NCBI GenBank assembly: GCA_019752915.1
Contig: JAIELO010000053.1
Coordinates: 1-5,319 of the forward strand
From: Burkholderiaceae bacterium
Lineage (GTDB): Bacteria; Pseudomonadota; Gammaproteobacteria; Burkholderiales; Burkholderiaceae_D
Length of the DNA stretch: 5,319 nucleotides
Direction of reading: 5' to 3'
Positions 1 through 5,319 of the stretch are shown here, one piece after another (positions within the stretch are counted from its first letter, which is position 1; each line of letters begins with the position of its first letter). The notes under the pieces were generated by a model. It did not search any database, had not been told where the DNA came from, and was given only the letters and a program-made list of their open reading frames with translations. A program made the position numbers and the translations under genes.

Positions 1-260
1 ACCATCGCCAGCTTCTTCTCGACCAGGTGGAAGGACTTGCTGCCTTTGAGCGACTCGCCCATGTAGCTGACCGTGCCCTCGACCTTGCAAGGCGGCAGCG
101 TGCCGGTGATGGCTTTCAGCGTGGTGGTCTTGCCCGCGCCGTTGGCGCCGATCAGCGCCACCAGCTCGCCCTGGTTCACTTCCAGGTCGATACCCTTGAC
201 GGCCTTGATGCCGCCGTACGCGACTTTCAGTCCCGATACTTTAAGAACGTTGTCGCTCAT
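1..260 (-). CDS. livF: Branched-chain amino acid ABC transporter ATPase LivF (C-terminus beyond the window)
   Basis: One of the two cytoplasmic ATPases that power the LIV-type importer for leucine, isoleucine and valine; it pairs with LivG beneath the LivH-LivM permease. Only the first 86 residues are in the window, running off the left edge; family members are about 230-240 residues. The start MSDNVLKVSGLKVAYGG is followed by the Walker A loop GANGAGKT at residues 38-45 and by the ITGTLPP stretch near 51-57, both typical of LivF. The Q-loop, ABC signature, Walker B and H-loop lie outside the window and cannot be checked. The start codon overlaps the livG stop by one base (TAATG), with a GGGAGG ribosome-binding site at 270-275 inside the end of livG, so translation is probably coupled. 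The frame is open to the edge and nothing looks disrupted. Confidence 0.95.
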   Translation of the reverse strand, partial: MSDNVLKVSGLKVAYGGIKAVKGIDLEVNQGELVALIGANGAGKTTTLKAITGTLPPCKVEGTVSYMGESLKGSKSFHLVEKKLAM

Positions 261-1030
261 TAGTGCGATCCTCCCAGATAGGCGTCAATGACGGCCTGAT
301 TACTCTGTATTTCCGCCGGCAAGCCTTCGGCGATCGGTTTGCCGTATTCCAGCACCATCAGCCGGTCGCACAAGCCCATCATCATTTTGACGTCGTGCTC
401 GATCAGCAGCACGGTCTTGCCTTCGTTCTTGATTTTGACCAGCAGTTCGCGCAGCGCCAGTTTTTCCGTGGCATTCATGCCGGCCGCCGGTTCATCGAGC
501 GCCAGCAGTTGCGGGTCGGTCGCCAGTGCGCGGGCGATTTCGAGGCGGCGCTGGTCGCCATACGACAGGAATTTCGAGGTGCGGCTGGCAAACTGGCCGA
601 TGCCGACGAAGTCCAGCAATTCCTGGGCACGGCGACGGATCGCCGCTTCTTCGGCACGCGCCGCCTTGTGGCGGAACACGGCGCCGAACACGCCCTGCTT
701 GCTGCGGACATGGCAACCGACCATGACGTTTTCCAGCGCCGTCATCTCGCCAAACAGGCGGATATTCTGGAAGGTACGGGCGATCCCGGCCTTGGCCACT
801 TCGTGCGGTGCCGACGGCGAGTACGGTTTGCCGGCCAGTTCGAAGGTGCCGGTGTCCGGCTGGTACAGCCCGGTAATGACGTTAAAGAAGGTGGTTTTAC
901 CGGCGCCGTTCGGGCCGATCAGGCCGTAAATCTGGCCGCGCAAAATGGTAATGCCGACATCGGTAAGTGCCTGCAGGCCGCCGAAGCGTTTATTCACGCC
1001 GGCGATGTGGAGAATGACTGGTTCGCTCAT
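260..1030 (-). CDS. livG: Branched-chain amino acid ABC transporter ATPase LivG
   Basis: Cytoplasmic ATPase partner of LivF in the LIV importer. The protein is 256 residues, matching the family length of about 255. All nucleotide-binding motifs are visible: Walker A GPNGAGKT at 39-46, Q-loop glutamine 88 in ARTFQN, ABC signature LSYGDQ at 155-160, Walker B LLALDE at 175-180 with catalytic Glu180, and H-loop His212 in LIEHD. The long insertion between Q-loop and signature (about 105-150) and the AYLG C-terminus are usual for LivG and separate it from LivF. I chose the start MSEPVILHI because an AGGA ribosome-binding site sits 7 nt upstream (1038-1041), overlapping the livM stop. An in-frame extension up to 1105 would overlap the livM end by over 60 bases and encodes nothing family-like. 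The 10-nt gap to livM implies one operon and coupled translation. Confidence 0.97.
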   Translation of the reverse strand: MSEPVILHIAGVNKRFGGLQALTDVGITILRGQIYGLIGPNGAGKTTFFNVITGLYQPDTGTFELAGKPYSPSAPHEVAKAGIARTFQNIRLFGEMTALENVMVGCHVRSKQGVFGAVFRHKAARAEEAAIRRRAQELLDFVGIGQFASRTSKFLSYGDQRRLEIARALATDPQLLALDEPAAGMNATEKLALRELLVKIKNEGKTVLLIEHDVKMMMGLCDRLMVLEYGKPIAEGLPAEIQSNQAVIDAYLGGSH

Positions 1031-1040
1031 GCTTCTTTCC

Positions 1041-2258
1041 TCAGGCTGCCATGGTGCCGGATGATTGTTGTTTGCTATCGGAGTCGCCATCCGGGCGGTC
1101 CTCATGCTTGGGTGCCGGCCACAGACCGGACGGACGGTTCAGCATGATCAGTACCATCGCCAGACCGTACAGCAGCTGGCGCAGCACTTCCGCTTCGATC
1201 AGCACGTGACCGAACAGACGCTCCTGCAGCGGTTCCACCACGTGGCGCAGCACTTCCGGCAGCGCGGCCAGCAGTGCGCCGCCCATGATCACGCCGGGAA
1301 TGTGGCCGATCCCGCCCAGCACCACCATCGCCAGCACGGCAATCGATTCCGTCAGCGAGAACGATTCCGGCGAAACAAAGCCCTGGAACGAGGCAAACAT
1401 CGACCCGGCGATGCCGCCGAACGACGCGCCCATCGAGAACGCCAGCAGTTTCACGTTACGGGTGTTGATACCCATCGCCTTGGCAGCAATTTCATCTTCG
1501 CGGATCGCCACCCAGGCACGGCCCAGACGCGAGTCCTGCAGACGCGAGGTGACGAACACCACCGCCACGCACAGGAACAGGAACAGGAAGTAATAGGCGT
1601 TCACAGACGGCATCGAGAAGCCGCCCACCACCACGTTGGCGCGCGAACCGGCCTCACCGGCCAGATTCACGCCGAACACCCGGATCGGGTCGATCAGATT
1701 GATGCCCTGCGGGCCATTGGTGAAGTTGATCGGCTCGTTCAGATTGTTCATGAAGATGCGGATGATCTCGCCGAAGCCCAGCGTCACGATGGCCAGATAG
1801 TCACCGCGCAGTTTCAGCGTCGGCGCGCCCAACAAGGCACCGAACAGGCCAGCCAGTGCCGCCGCCAGCGGCACGATCAGCCACACCGACAGGTGGATAC
1901 CGTTCTGCTGGATCTCCGGACCCAGCACGGCCACCAGCGAATTGCCGATCACCGGATATTCATTGATTAACGATTCCAGCAGCGTGGCGAACTGGGGCGA
2001 GGCCAGCAGCCCCGTCATGTAGGCACCCACCGCGTAGAACGCGATATAGCCCAGATCGAGCAGGCCGGCAAAGCCGACCACGATGTTCAGCCCCAGCGCC
2101 AGCATGATGTACAGCAGCGCCATATCGACGATGCGCACCCAGGAGTTACCGAACGGTGCGGCGAGGAAGGGGAAGATCAGCAAGCCGATCAGTACCAGCG
2201 CCATGCTGGCGTAGGCCTTGCGGGGATTGCGGGTAGTGTCGAAATTCAAAATAGCCAT
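1041..2258 (-). CDS. livM: Branched-chain amino acid ABC transporter permease LivM
   Basis: Second inner-membrane permease of the LIV importer, forming the translocation path with LivH. At 405 residues it has the usual family size. Recognisable LivM blocks are GLNIVVGFAGLLDLGY near 56-71, LRGDYLAIVTLGFGEIIRI at 150-168, the ATPase-contacting loop GRAWVAIREDEIAAKAMGIN at 246-265, and VLGGIGHIPGVIMGG at 313-327. Hydrophobic segments cover most of residues 17-370. Two hydrophilic loops stand out: about 94-122 and 172-218, the latter holding NGPQGI. The last 25 residues after LNRPSGLWPAP are charged and polar (HEDRPDGDSDSKQQ), probably a cytoplasmic tail. The start is supported by AAGGA at 2264-2268, 5 nt upstream. 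It follows livH by 29 nt with no terminator visible between them, and precedes livG by 10 nt. Confidence 0.97.
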   Translation of the reverse strand: MAILNFDTTRNPRKAYASMALVLIGLLIFPFLAAPFGNSWVRIVDMALLYIMLALGLNIVVGFAGLLDLGYIAFYAVGAYMTGLLASPQFATLLESLINEYPVIGNSLVAVLGPEIQQNGIHLSVWLIVPLAAALAGLFGALLGAPTLKLRGDYLAIVTLGFGEIIRIFMNNLNEPINFTNGPQGINLIDPIRVFGVNLAGEAGSRANVVVGGFSMPSVNAYYFLFLFLCVAVVFVTSRLQDSRLGRAWVAIREDEIAAKAMGINTRNVKLLAFSMGASFGGIAGSMFASFQGFVSPESFSLTESIAVLAMVVLGGIGHIPGVIMGGALLAALPEVLRHVVEPLQERLFGHVLIEAEVLRQLLYGLAMVLIMLNRPSGLWPAPKHEDRPDGDSDSKQQSSGTMAA

Positions 2259-2287
2259 GGTCGTCCTTAATTCTGCTCTGTCTATTT

Positions 2288-3217
2288 TTAAGCGCGGTCG
2301 GCCACGCGCTCGCCCATGATGCCGGAGGGGCGCACGGTCAGCACGATAATCAGCACCACGAAGGCGAAGATGTCCTGATAGTGGCTACCAAGGAAGCCGC
2401 CCGTCAGGTCACCGATATAACCGGCGCCCAGACTTTCGATAATGCCCAGCACGATGCCGCCGATCATGGCGCCATAGATATTGCCGATACCACCCAGCAC
2501 TGCCGCCGAGAACGCTTTCAGGCCCGGTACAAAGCCCATCGCAAACTGGATCGAGGCATAGTTGGCGCCCCACATCACCCCGGCCACGGCCGCCAGTGCC
2601 GCGCCGAGCGCGAAGGTGGCGACGATGACGCGGTTGGAATCGACCCCCATCAGACCGGCCACGCGGGGGTTTTCTGCGGTAGCACGCATGGCGCGTCCCA
2701 TCTTGGTTTTTTCCACCAGCAGCACCAGCCCCACCATCGACAGCGCCGCCAGCACCAGCAGCAGAATCTGGGTTTGCGAGATCAGTGCGCCGCCTATCGT
2801 GATCGGTTCAGCCGACAGCAATTGCGGGAAGGCCAGCGGGTTGCGCGACCAGATCATCATCGCCACGGTCTGCAGCAGAATCGACACGCCGATGGCGGTA
2901 ATTAACGGTGCCAGTCGTGGCGCATTGCGCAGGCGACGGTAAGCGACCCGTTCGATCAGCACATTCACCAGAATACAGACGGGAATCGCCCCGCCGATAG
3001 CAATCGCCAGTTTCACGTAACCGGGCAGATCGGGCGCGTATTCGTTCAGGTATTTGAGGATGGTCAGGCCGGTCATGGCACCGATCATCAGCACATCGCC
3101 GTGGGCGAAGTTAATCAGATTGAGCACGCCGTACACCATGGTGTAACCGAGCGCGACCAGTGCATACATACTGCCGAGCACCAGACCGTTGATAATTTGT
3201 TGGATAAAAGTATCCAT
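2288..3217 (-). CDS. livH: Branched-chain amino acid ABC transporter permease LivH
   Basis: First inner-membrane permease of the LIV importer and first gene of the operon in this window. The product is 309 residues, against about 308 for the E. coli protein. Family blocks are the N-terminal FIQQIINGLVLGSMYALVALGYTMVYG, then INFAHGDVLMIGAM at 35-48, RNAPRLAPLITAIGVSILLQ at 97-116, the ATPase-facing loop KTKMGRAMRATAENPRVAGLMGVD at 170-193, and AVLGGIGNIYGAMIGG at 239-254; it ends in VRPSGIMGE. About eight hydrophobic segments are apparent. I start at MDTFIQQ because the family begins there and an AAAGG sequence lies at 3228-3232. An in-frame GTG at 3275-3277 would add 20 residues but lies inside a terminator stem and lacks a ribosome-binding site. 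Expression is probably controlled by the structured leader upstream. No binding-protein gene precedes it, unlike livK in E. coli. Confidence 0.97.
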   Translation of the reverse strand: MDTFIQQIINGLVLGSMYALVALGYTMVYGVLNLINFAHGDVLMIGAMTGLTILKYLNEYAPDLPGYVKLAIAIGGAIPVCILVNVLIERVAYRRLRNAPRLAPLITAIGVSILLQTVAMMIWSRNPLAFPQLLSAEPITIGGALISQTQILLLVLAALSMVGLVLLVEKTKMGRAMRATAENPRVAGLMGVDSNRVIVATFALGAALAAVAGVMWGANYASIQFAMGFVPGLKAFSAAVLGGIGNIYGAMIGGIVLGIIESLGAGYIGDLTGGFLGSHYQDIFAFVVLIIVLTVRPSGIMGERVADRA

Positions 3218-3266
3218 AAAGAGTGCCTTTACTATTTGTTGTGCCTGCACAGCCGGTTCAAGTAAC

Positions 3267-3303
3267 AAAAACGGCACCCGGAGAGATGGTCTCCGTAGTG
3301 CCG
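3267..3303 (-). terminator. Intrinsic terminator in the livH leader
   Basis: On the minus strand the outer arm CGGCAC (3298-3303) pairs with GTGCCG (3272-3277), and the inner arm CGGAGA (3290-3295) pairs with TCTCCG (3279-3284) around a 5-nt loop. The two stems are separated by 2 nt on one side and 1 nt on the other. TTTTTG follows at once (3271-3266). This is a textbook GC-rich stem plus U tract, pointing toward livH and finishing 49 nt before its start codon. Position before rather than after a gene, 200 nt beyond the ispH stop, suggests conditional termination of livH transcription rather than simple ending of ispH, though backup termination of ispH read-through is possible. Confidence 0.7.
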
Positions 3304-3400
3304 CCGTTGACTACGCTTTACGTTGCAAGTTCTATGCCTGAATCGGCACCTCGCTGCGAGCCGCGTCCTCTCTGCGTTGATGGCGCGAAACCATATCAAC
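3267..3400 (-). promoter_or_regulatory. Candidate structured leader (attenuator or riboswitch-like) of livH
   Basis: Read toward livH, this non-coding stretch is dense in complementary segments. A 5' hairpin pairs 3391-3400 with 3376-3383 (eight pairs, 2-nt bulge). The sequence GGTGCCG occurs twice on the minus strand (3344-3350 and 3272-3278), while its partner CGGCAC occurs once between them (3298-3303), so the two copies compete. A second option pairs CGTAGT (3310-3315) with ACTACG (3294-3299), which also overlaps the terminator's 5' arm. The element ends in an intrinsic terminator with a T run. Such mutually exclusive pairings are the hallmark of transcription attenuation. The ligand or signal is unknown: I matched it to no riboswitch I know. 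Branched-chain amino acid status is the obvious guess from the downstream genes, but that is inference only. Confidence 0.5.
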
Positions 3401-3405
3401 TTTTT
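3376..3405 (+). terminator. Possible plus-strand intrinsic terminator
   Basis: On the plus strand GTTGATGG (3376-3383) pairs with CCATATCAAC (3391-3400; two bases bulged) around the loop CGCGAAA, and TTTTT follows directly at 3401-3405. This has terminator form for rightward transcription, yet no plus-strand gene lies to its left that needs one. It could end an antisense or small RNA from the livH leader region, protect ispH from antisense transcription, or simply be the reverse image of a hairpin that matters on the minus strand, where an A tract precedes it. Confidence 0.35.
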
Positions 3406-3417
3406 AAGGGCGAGGCA

Positions 3418-3434
3418 ATGATAGCGAGATTCTA
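3418..3434 (-). promoter_or_regulatory. Weak candidate -10 elements for the livH leader
   Basis: Two minus-strand hexamers lie just before the structured leader, TAGAAT (3429-3434) and TATCAT (3418-3423); each matches TATAAT at five of six positions. Neither has a convincing TTGACA-like partner at 15-18 nt. Either would place the transcript start close to the A tract preceding the 5' hairpin, leaving a leader of about 200 nt. The position fits a livH promoter, but the sequence alone does not prove it. Confidence 0.25.
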
Positions 3435-3444
3435 GGAAAACGAA

Positions 3445-3484
3445 CGGTGGAATAATCCACTAAGTACTAAATATTATTCCGCCG
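3445..3484 (-). terminator. AT-rich inverted repeat after ispH, probable terminator
   Basis: GGAATAAT (3449-3456) and ATTATTCC (3473-3480) are perfect inverted copies with a 16-nt loop. Three further pairs, CGG and CCG, extend the stem beyond one non-Watson-Crick position (T3448 opposite G3481). On the minus strand the repeat begins 15 nt past the ispH stop and is followed by a fairly U-rich TTCGTTTTCC, so it likely ends fkpB-ispH transcripts. The loop holds a small AGTACT palindrome. The long loop and broken U tract make this an imperfect terminator. An operator site for a dimeric regulator of livH is an alternative, since it lies just upstream of the candidate -10 elements. Confidence 0.45.
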
Positions 3485-3499
3485 CCCCACTCGCCACAC

Positions 3500-4465
3500 T
3501 TACGCCGCGCTATCGCTTGCCACTGTGGCTTTATTGCCATCGAGGCCACGGGGCAGCGGGAAAGTGACCGATTCCTCGACACCGTCCAGGGTGCGGACAC
3601 TGCGCGCACCGAGTTCCTTGAGGCGGTCGATCACCGCCTGTACCAGCACTTCCGGCGCCGAAGCACCGGCCGTCACGCCAACCCGCTGGGTGCCTTCCAG
3701 CCATGCCGGCTGAATCAGGCTGGCATTGTCGACCATATACGCCGGCGTGCCTTTTTTCTCGGCCACTTCACGCAGGCGGTTGGAGTTCGAACTGTTCGGG
3801 CTCCCCACCACGATCACCACATCGACCTGCGGCGCCATGAATTTCACCGCATCCTGACGGTTGGTGGTGGCGTAGCAGATATCGCCCTTCTTCGGCTCGA
3901 TAATCGCCGGATAGCGCGCTTTCAGTGCGGCAATGATGTCGGCCGTATCATCGACCGACAAAGTGGTTTGCGACACATAGGCCAGTTGTTCAGGCTTGCT
4001 GACGTTGAGGCGGGCCACATCATCCACCGTTTCCACCAGATACATACCGGCATCGGTCTGGCCCATGGTGCCTTCCACTTCCGGATGACCCTGATGGCCG
4101 ATCATCACGATCTCGCAGCCCTGCTTGCGCATCTTGGCCACTTCCACGTGCACCTTGGTCACCAGCGGACAGGTCGCGTCGAAAATGCTCAGACCGCGCG
4201 CTTCCGCCTCGGCCCGCACAGCGCGCGACACGCCGTGGGCCGAGAACACCAGGGTATTCCCGGCCGGCACATCGTCAAGCTCTTCGATGAAAATGGCGCC
4301 CTTGGCGCGCAAGTCTTCCACTACATAGGCGTTGTGCACGATTTCGTGGCGCACATAGATCGGTGCACCAAACTGGACCAGCGCACGCTCGACGATTTCG
4401 ATGGCCCGGTCTACCCCGGCGCAAAAGCCGCGCGGCTGGGCCAGCAGAATTTCTTTATCGCTCAT
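3500..4465 (-). CDS. ispH: 4-hydroxy-3-methylbut-2-enyl diphosphate reductase IspH (LytB)
   Basis: Iron-sulfur enzyme of the cytosol that reduces HMBPP to isopentenyl and dimethylallyl diphosphate, the last step of the MEP isoprenoid pathway. The product is 321 residues, normal for the family. The three cluster cysteines are present: Cys15 in [11 protein letters not shown], Cys99 in [12 protein letters not shown] and Cys197 in [10 protein letters not shown]. Substrate-binding residues known from E. coli IspH are also visible: His44 in EIVHN, His77 in SAHGVS, His127 and Glu129 in [11 protein letters not shown], the QTTLS block at 166-170, the SSNSNR block at 225-230 and [10 protein letters not shown] at 263-272. 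The start [17 protein letters not shown] is supported by GAGG 5 nt upstream that overlaps the fkpB stop. It lies 7 nt after fkpB, so the two are almost certainly co-transcribed. The short tail after PLPRGLDG is unconserved in character. Confidence 0.98.
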   Translation of the reverse strand: MSDKEILLAQPRGFCAGVDRAIEIVERALVQFGAPIYVRHEIVHNAYVVEDLRAKGAIFIEELDDVPAGNTLVFSAHGVSRAVRAEAEARGLSIFDATCPLVTKVHVEVAKMRKQGCEIVMIGHQGHPEVEGTMGQTDAGMYLVETVDDVARLNVSKPEQLAYVSQTTLSVDDTADIIAALKARYPAIIEPKKGDICYATTNRQDAVKFMAPQVDVVIVVGSPNSSNSNRLREVAEKKGTPAYMVDNASLIQPAWLEGTQRVGVTAGASAPEVLVQAVIDRLKELGARSVRTLDGVEESVTFPLPRGLDGNKATVASDSAA

Positions 4466-4472
4466 ACAGGCC

Positions 4473-4928
4473 TCACAGCACGGAAATGATCTGGACTTCG
4501 AACTTCAGCGGCTGGCCGGCCAGCGGGTGATTGAAGTCGAACAGGCAGACTTCCTCGCCCAGCTCGCGCAGGATGCCGGCAAAACGGCCACCGCCAGGGG
4601 CGGCGAAATCGACCAGATCGCCGATTTTATAGTCGGCATCCGGGCTGGAGTTTTCGTCCAGCGTGGCGCGCGTGACTTCGCGCACCAGTTCCGGATTGCG
4701 CGGGCCGAAACCGGCACCCGGTTCCAGCTCGAAAGTCTGGTGCGTGCCTTCCGGCAGACCCAGCAACAATTCTTCCAGCACCGGCGCCAGCTGGCCCTGC
4801 CCCAGCATCAGCGTGGCAGGATTGGCGTGAAAGGTGGTGACAATGTCCGTACCATCGAGCGAAGCCAGACGGTAATGCAGAGTGAGATAAGCCGATTTAG
4901 TGACGACAGCAGGTTGCGCGTTTGACAT
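4473..4928 (-). CDS. fkpB: SlpA-type FKBP peptidyl-prolyl cis-trans isomerase FkpB
   Basis: Small cytosolic FKBP-family prolyl isomerase and probable folding chaperone. The product is 151 residues; E. coli FkpB (SlpA) has 149. Family blocks are [19 protein letters not shown] at 14-32, the [29 protein letters not shown] stretch at 42-70, [12 protein letters not shown] at 71-82, the inserted IF (flap) domain of roughly 76-130, and [18 protein letters not shown] at 128-145. The DFNHPLAG block is diagnostic for the SlpA/SlyD group; the histidine-rich tail of SlyD is absent, which favours FkpB. It directly precedes ispH, a pairing also seen in E. coli and many other proteobacteria. The start MSNAQPAVV fits the family length, but no good Shine-Dalgarno sequence is visible upstream. 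A TACAAT hexamer at 4960-4965 could be its -10, giving a leader of roughly 25 nt. Confidence 0.95.
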   Translation of the reverse strand: MSNAQPAVVTKSAYLTLHYRLASLDGTDIVTTFHANPATLMLGQGQLAPVLEELLLGLPEGTHQTFELEPGAGFGPRNPELVREVTRATLDENSSPDADYKIGDLVDFAAPGGGRFAGILRELGEEVCLFDFNHPLAGQPLKFEVQIISVL

Positions 4929-4944
4929 GACGTGAAGTGGTTAG

Positions 4945-4977
4945 GCTGGCAAAGGCTATATTGTAAGCCAAGCCAGC
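4945..4977. repeat. Nested dyad between divergent fkpB and radC
   Basis: GCTGGC (4945-4950) is inverted as GCCAGC (4972-4977), and inside it GGCT (4954-4957) is inverted as AGCC (4966-4969), around an AT-rich eight-base centre. The arms are separated by AAA on one side and AA on the other. The position in the 87-nt gap between divergent genes, over the likely fkpB -10 element, suggests an operator or a hairpin near the 5' end of one transcript. No T run follows on either strand, so it is not a terminator. Confidence 0.45.
4960..4965 (-). promoter_or_regulatory. Candidate -10 element for fkpB-ispH
   Basis: The minus strand reads TACAAT here, five of six matches to TATAAT, 31 nt before the fkpB start codon. 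The -35 region at a 17-nt spacing (AGGGCA, 4983-4988) matches TTGACA at only three of six positions. The same AT-rich patch read on the plus strand gives TATATT at 4957-4962, which could serve radC. The call rests mainly on position. Confidence 0.3.
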
Positions 4978-5015
4978 ACTTCTGCCCTGTATCGCTGGCA
5001 TTCCGAGGAGCCGAT

Positions 5016-5319
5016 ATGTCGATCCAGCAATGGCCGCCCCAGCAGCGTCCCCGCGAACGCCTGATCCGCGACGGCGCTGCCGCCCTGTCCGATGCGGAAA
5101 TTCTGGCGCTGTTCCTGCGCACCGGCGTGCCGGGACGCGATGCCGTACAACTGGCCCAGCACCTGCTGCAACACTTCGGCTCGCTGCAAGCGCTACTGGG
5201 CGCCAGCCTGAGCCAATTCTGCGCCATCCACGGGCTGGGGCCGGCCAAATACGCGCAATTGCAGGCCGTGATGGAACTGGCGCGGCGCGCCATCGGCGAA
5301 GAAATCCGCAGCGGCGCGG
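5016..5319 (+). CDS. radC: RadC family (UPF0758) JAB-domain protein, N-terminal part
   Basis: The first 101 residues of a RadC/YicR family protein; members are about 220-230 residues, so the second half lies beyond the right edge. Visible blocks are [20 protein letters not shown] at 11-30, [22 protein letters not shown] at 30-51, [10 protein letters not shown] at 54-63 and the helix-hairpin-helix-like [21 protein letters not shown] at 71-91. The C-terminal JAB/MPN metal-binding domain cannot be seen. A strong GAGGAG ribosome-binding site at 5005-5010 sits 5 nt before the ATG. The family was once linked to DNA repair, but that assignment was withdrawn for E. coli and its function remains unclear. 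It is transcribed divergently from fkpB-ispH, a neighbourhood that looks chromosomal and housekeeping rather than like the mobile-element radC copies. Confidence 0.95.
   Translation, partial: MSIQQWPPQQRPRERLIRDGAAALSDAEILALFLRTGVPGRDAVQLAQHLLQHFGSLQALLGASLSQFCAIHGLGPAKYAQLQAVMELARRAIGEEIRSGA

Noticed and set aside
155..160. Asp in place of the usual first Gln in the LivG signature (LSYGDQ; residue positions given)
   Set aside because: I first took it for a variant, but LSYGDQRRLEIARAL is, to my knowledge, common in LivG proteins of this type, so it is not unusual.
1031..1105. 25-residue N-terminal extension of LivG
   Set aside because: It would overlap the livM coding end, and the internal ATG has a well-spaced AGGA and gives the normal family start.
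263..1147. Long plus-strand open frame of 294 codons opposite livG
   Set aside because: It is the antisense shadow of livG and the end of livM; the translation is rich in Arg, His and Gln with no family-like blocks, while the minus strand encodes complete ABC motifs.
1065..1970. Plus-strand open frame of 301 codons opposite livM
   Set aside because: Antisense shadow in high-GC DNA; composition is dominated by Gln, His and Arg and no ribosome-binding site is apparent.
3267..3400. Glycine, lysine or guanidine-I riboswitch
   Set aside because: Short resemblances such as GGAGAGA and GGTGCCGA occur, but the conserved core of each class is missing or out of order on both strands as far as I can tell by eye.
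3223..3435. Plus-strand open frame of 70 codons filling the ispH-livH spacer
   Set aside because: It begins in the livH ribosome-binding region, runs straight through both hairpins and has no Shine-Dalgarno sequence; the stretch is better explained as a structured leader on the other strand.
4401..4925. Plus-strand open frame of 174 codons opposite fkpB
   Set aside because: Antisense shadow of fkpB and the start of ispH; fkpB has clear FKBP motifs in the opposite direction.
4808..5293. Minus-strand open frame of 161 codons across the fkpB start and radC
   Set aside because: It crosses the divergent promoter region and is out of frame with both recognised genes; Ser/Cys/Arg-rich shadow composition.

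Overview
The window reads as an ordinary high-GC proteobacterial chromosome segment, most likely from a betaproteobacterium, possibly Neisseriales. The taxonomic call is inference from protein character and from the gene order radC / fkpB-ispH beside a liv operon; no marker here settles it. I see no insertion sequence, CRISPR array, tRNA, rRNA or integrase.

Left part (1-3217, minus strand): four co-directional genes, livH-livM-livG-livF, encode the membrane and ATPase parts of a high-affinity branched-chain amino acid (LIV/HAAT family) ABC importer. LivH and LivM are the two permeases, LivG and LivF the two ATPases. Spacings are operon-like: 29 nt livH-livM, 10 nt livM-livG, and a one-base TAATG overlap for livG-livF. 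livF runs off the left edge. No periplasmic binding protein (livK/livJ) is present, so it must be encoded beyond livF or elsewhere.

Middle (3218-3499): a 282-nt non-coding stretch between ispH and livH is the most interesting part. Read toward livH it holds a bulged hairpin (3376-3400), a repeated GTGCCG element, an alternative hairpin, and a strong intrinsic terminator (12 paired bases plus a T5 run) ending about 50 nt before the livH start. This looks like a transcription attenuator or riboswitch-type leader. Just after ispH lies a separate AT-rich inverted repeat (3445-3484), plausibly the ispH terminator, with weak promoter-like hexamers after it.

Right part (3500-4928, minus strand): fkpB (SlpA-type FKBP prolyl isomerase) and ispH (last enzyme of the MEP isoprenoid pathway) form a tight pair 7 nt apart, a conserved proteobacterial arrangement. 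Divergent from them, the 5' end of radC (5016-5319, plus strand) runs off the right edge. The 87-nt fkpB-radC gap contains a nested dyad (4945-4977) over the likely fkpB promoter.

The protein genes are conventional. The regulatory leader of livH is the candidate for something undescribed; whether it matches a known RNA family cannot be decided without a covariance-model search.
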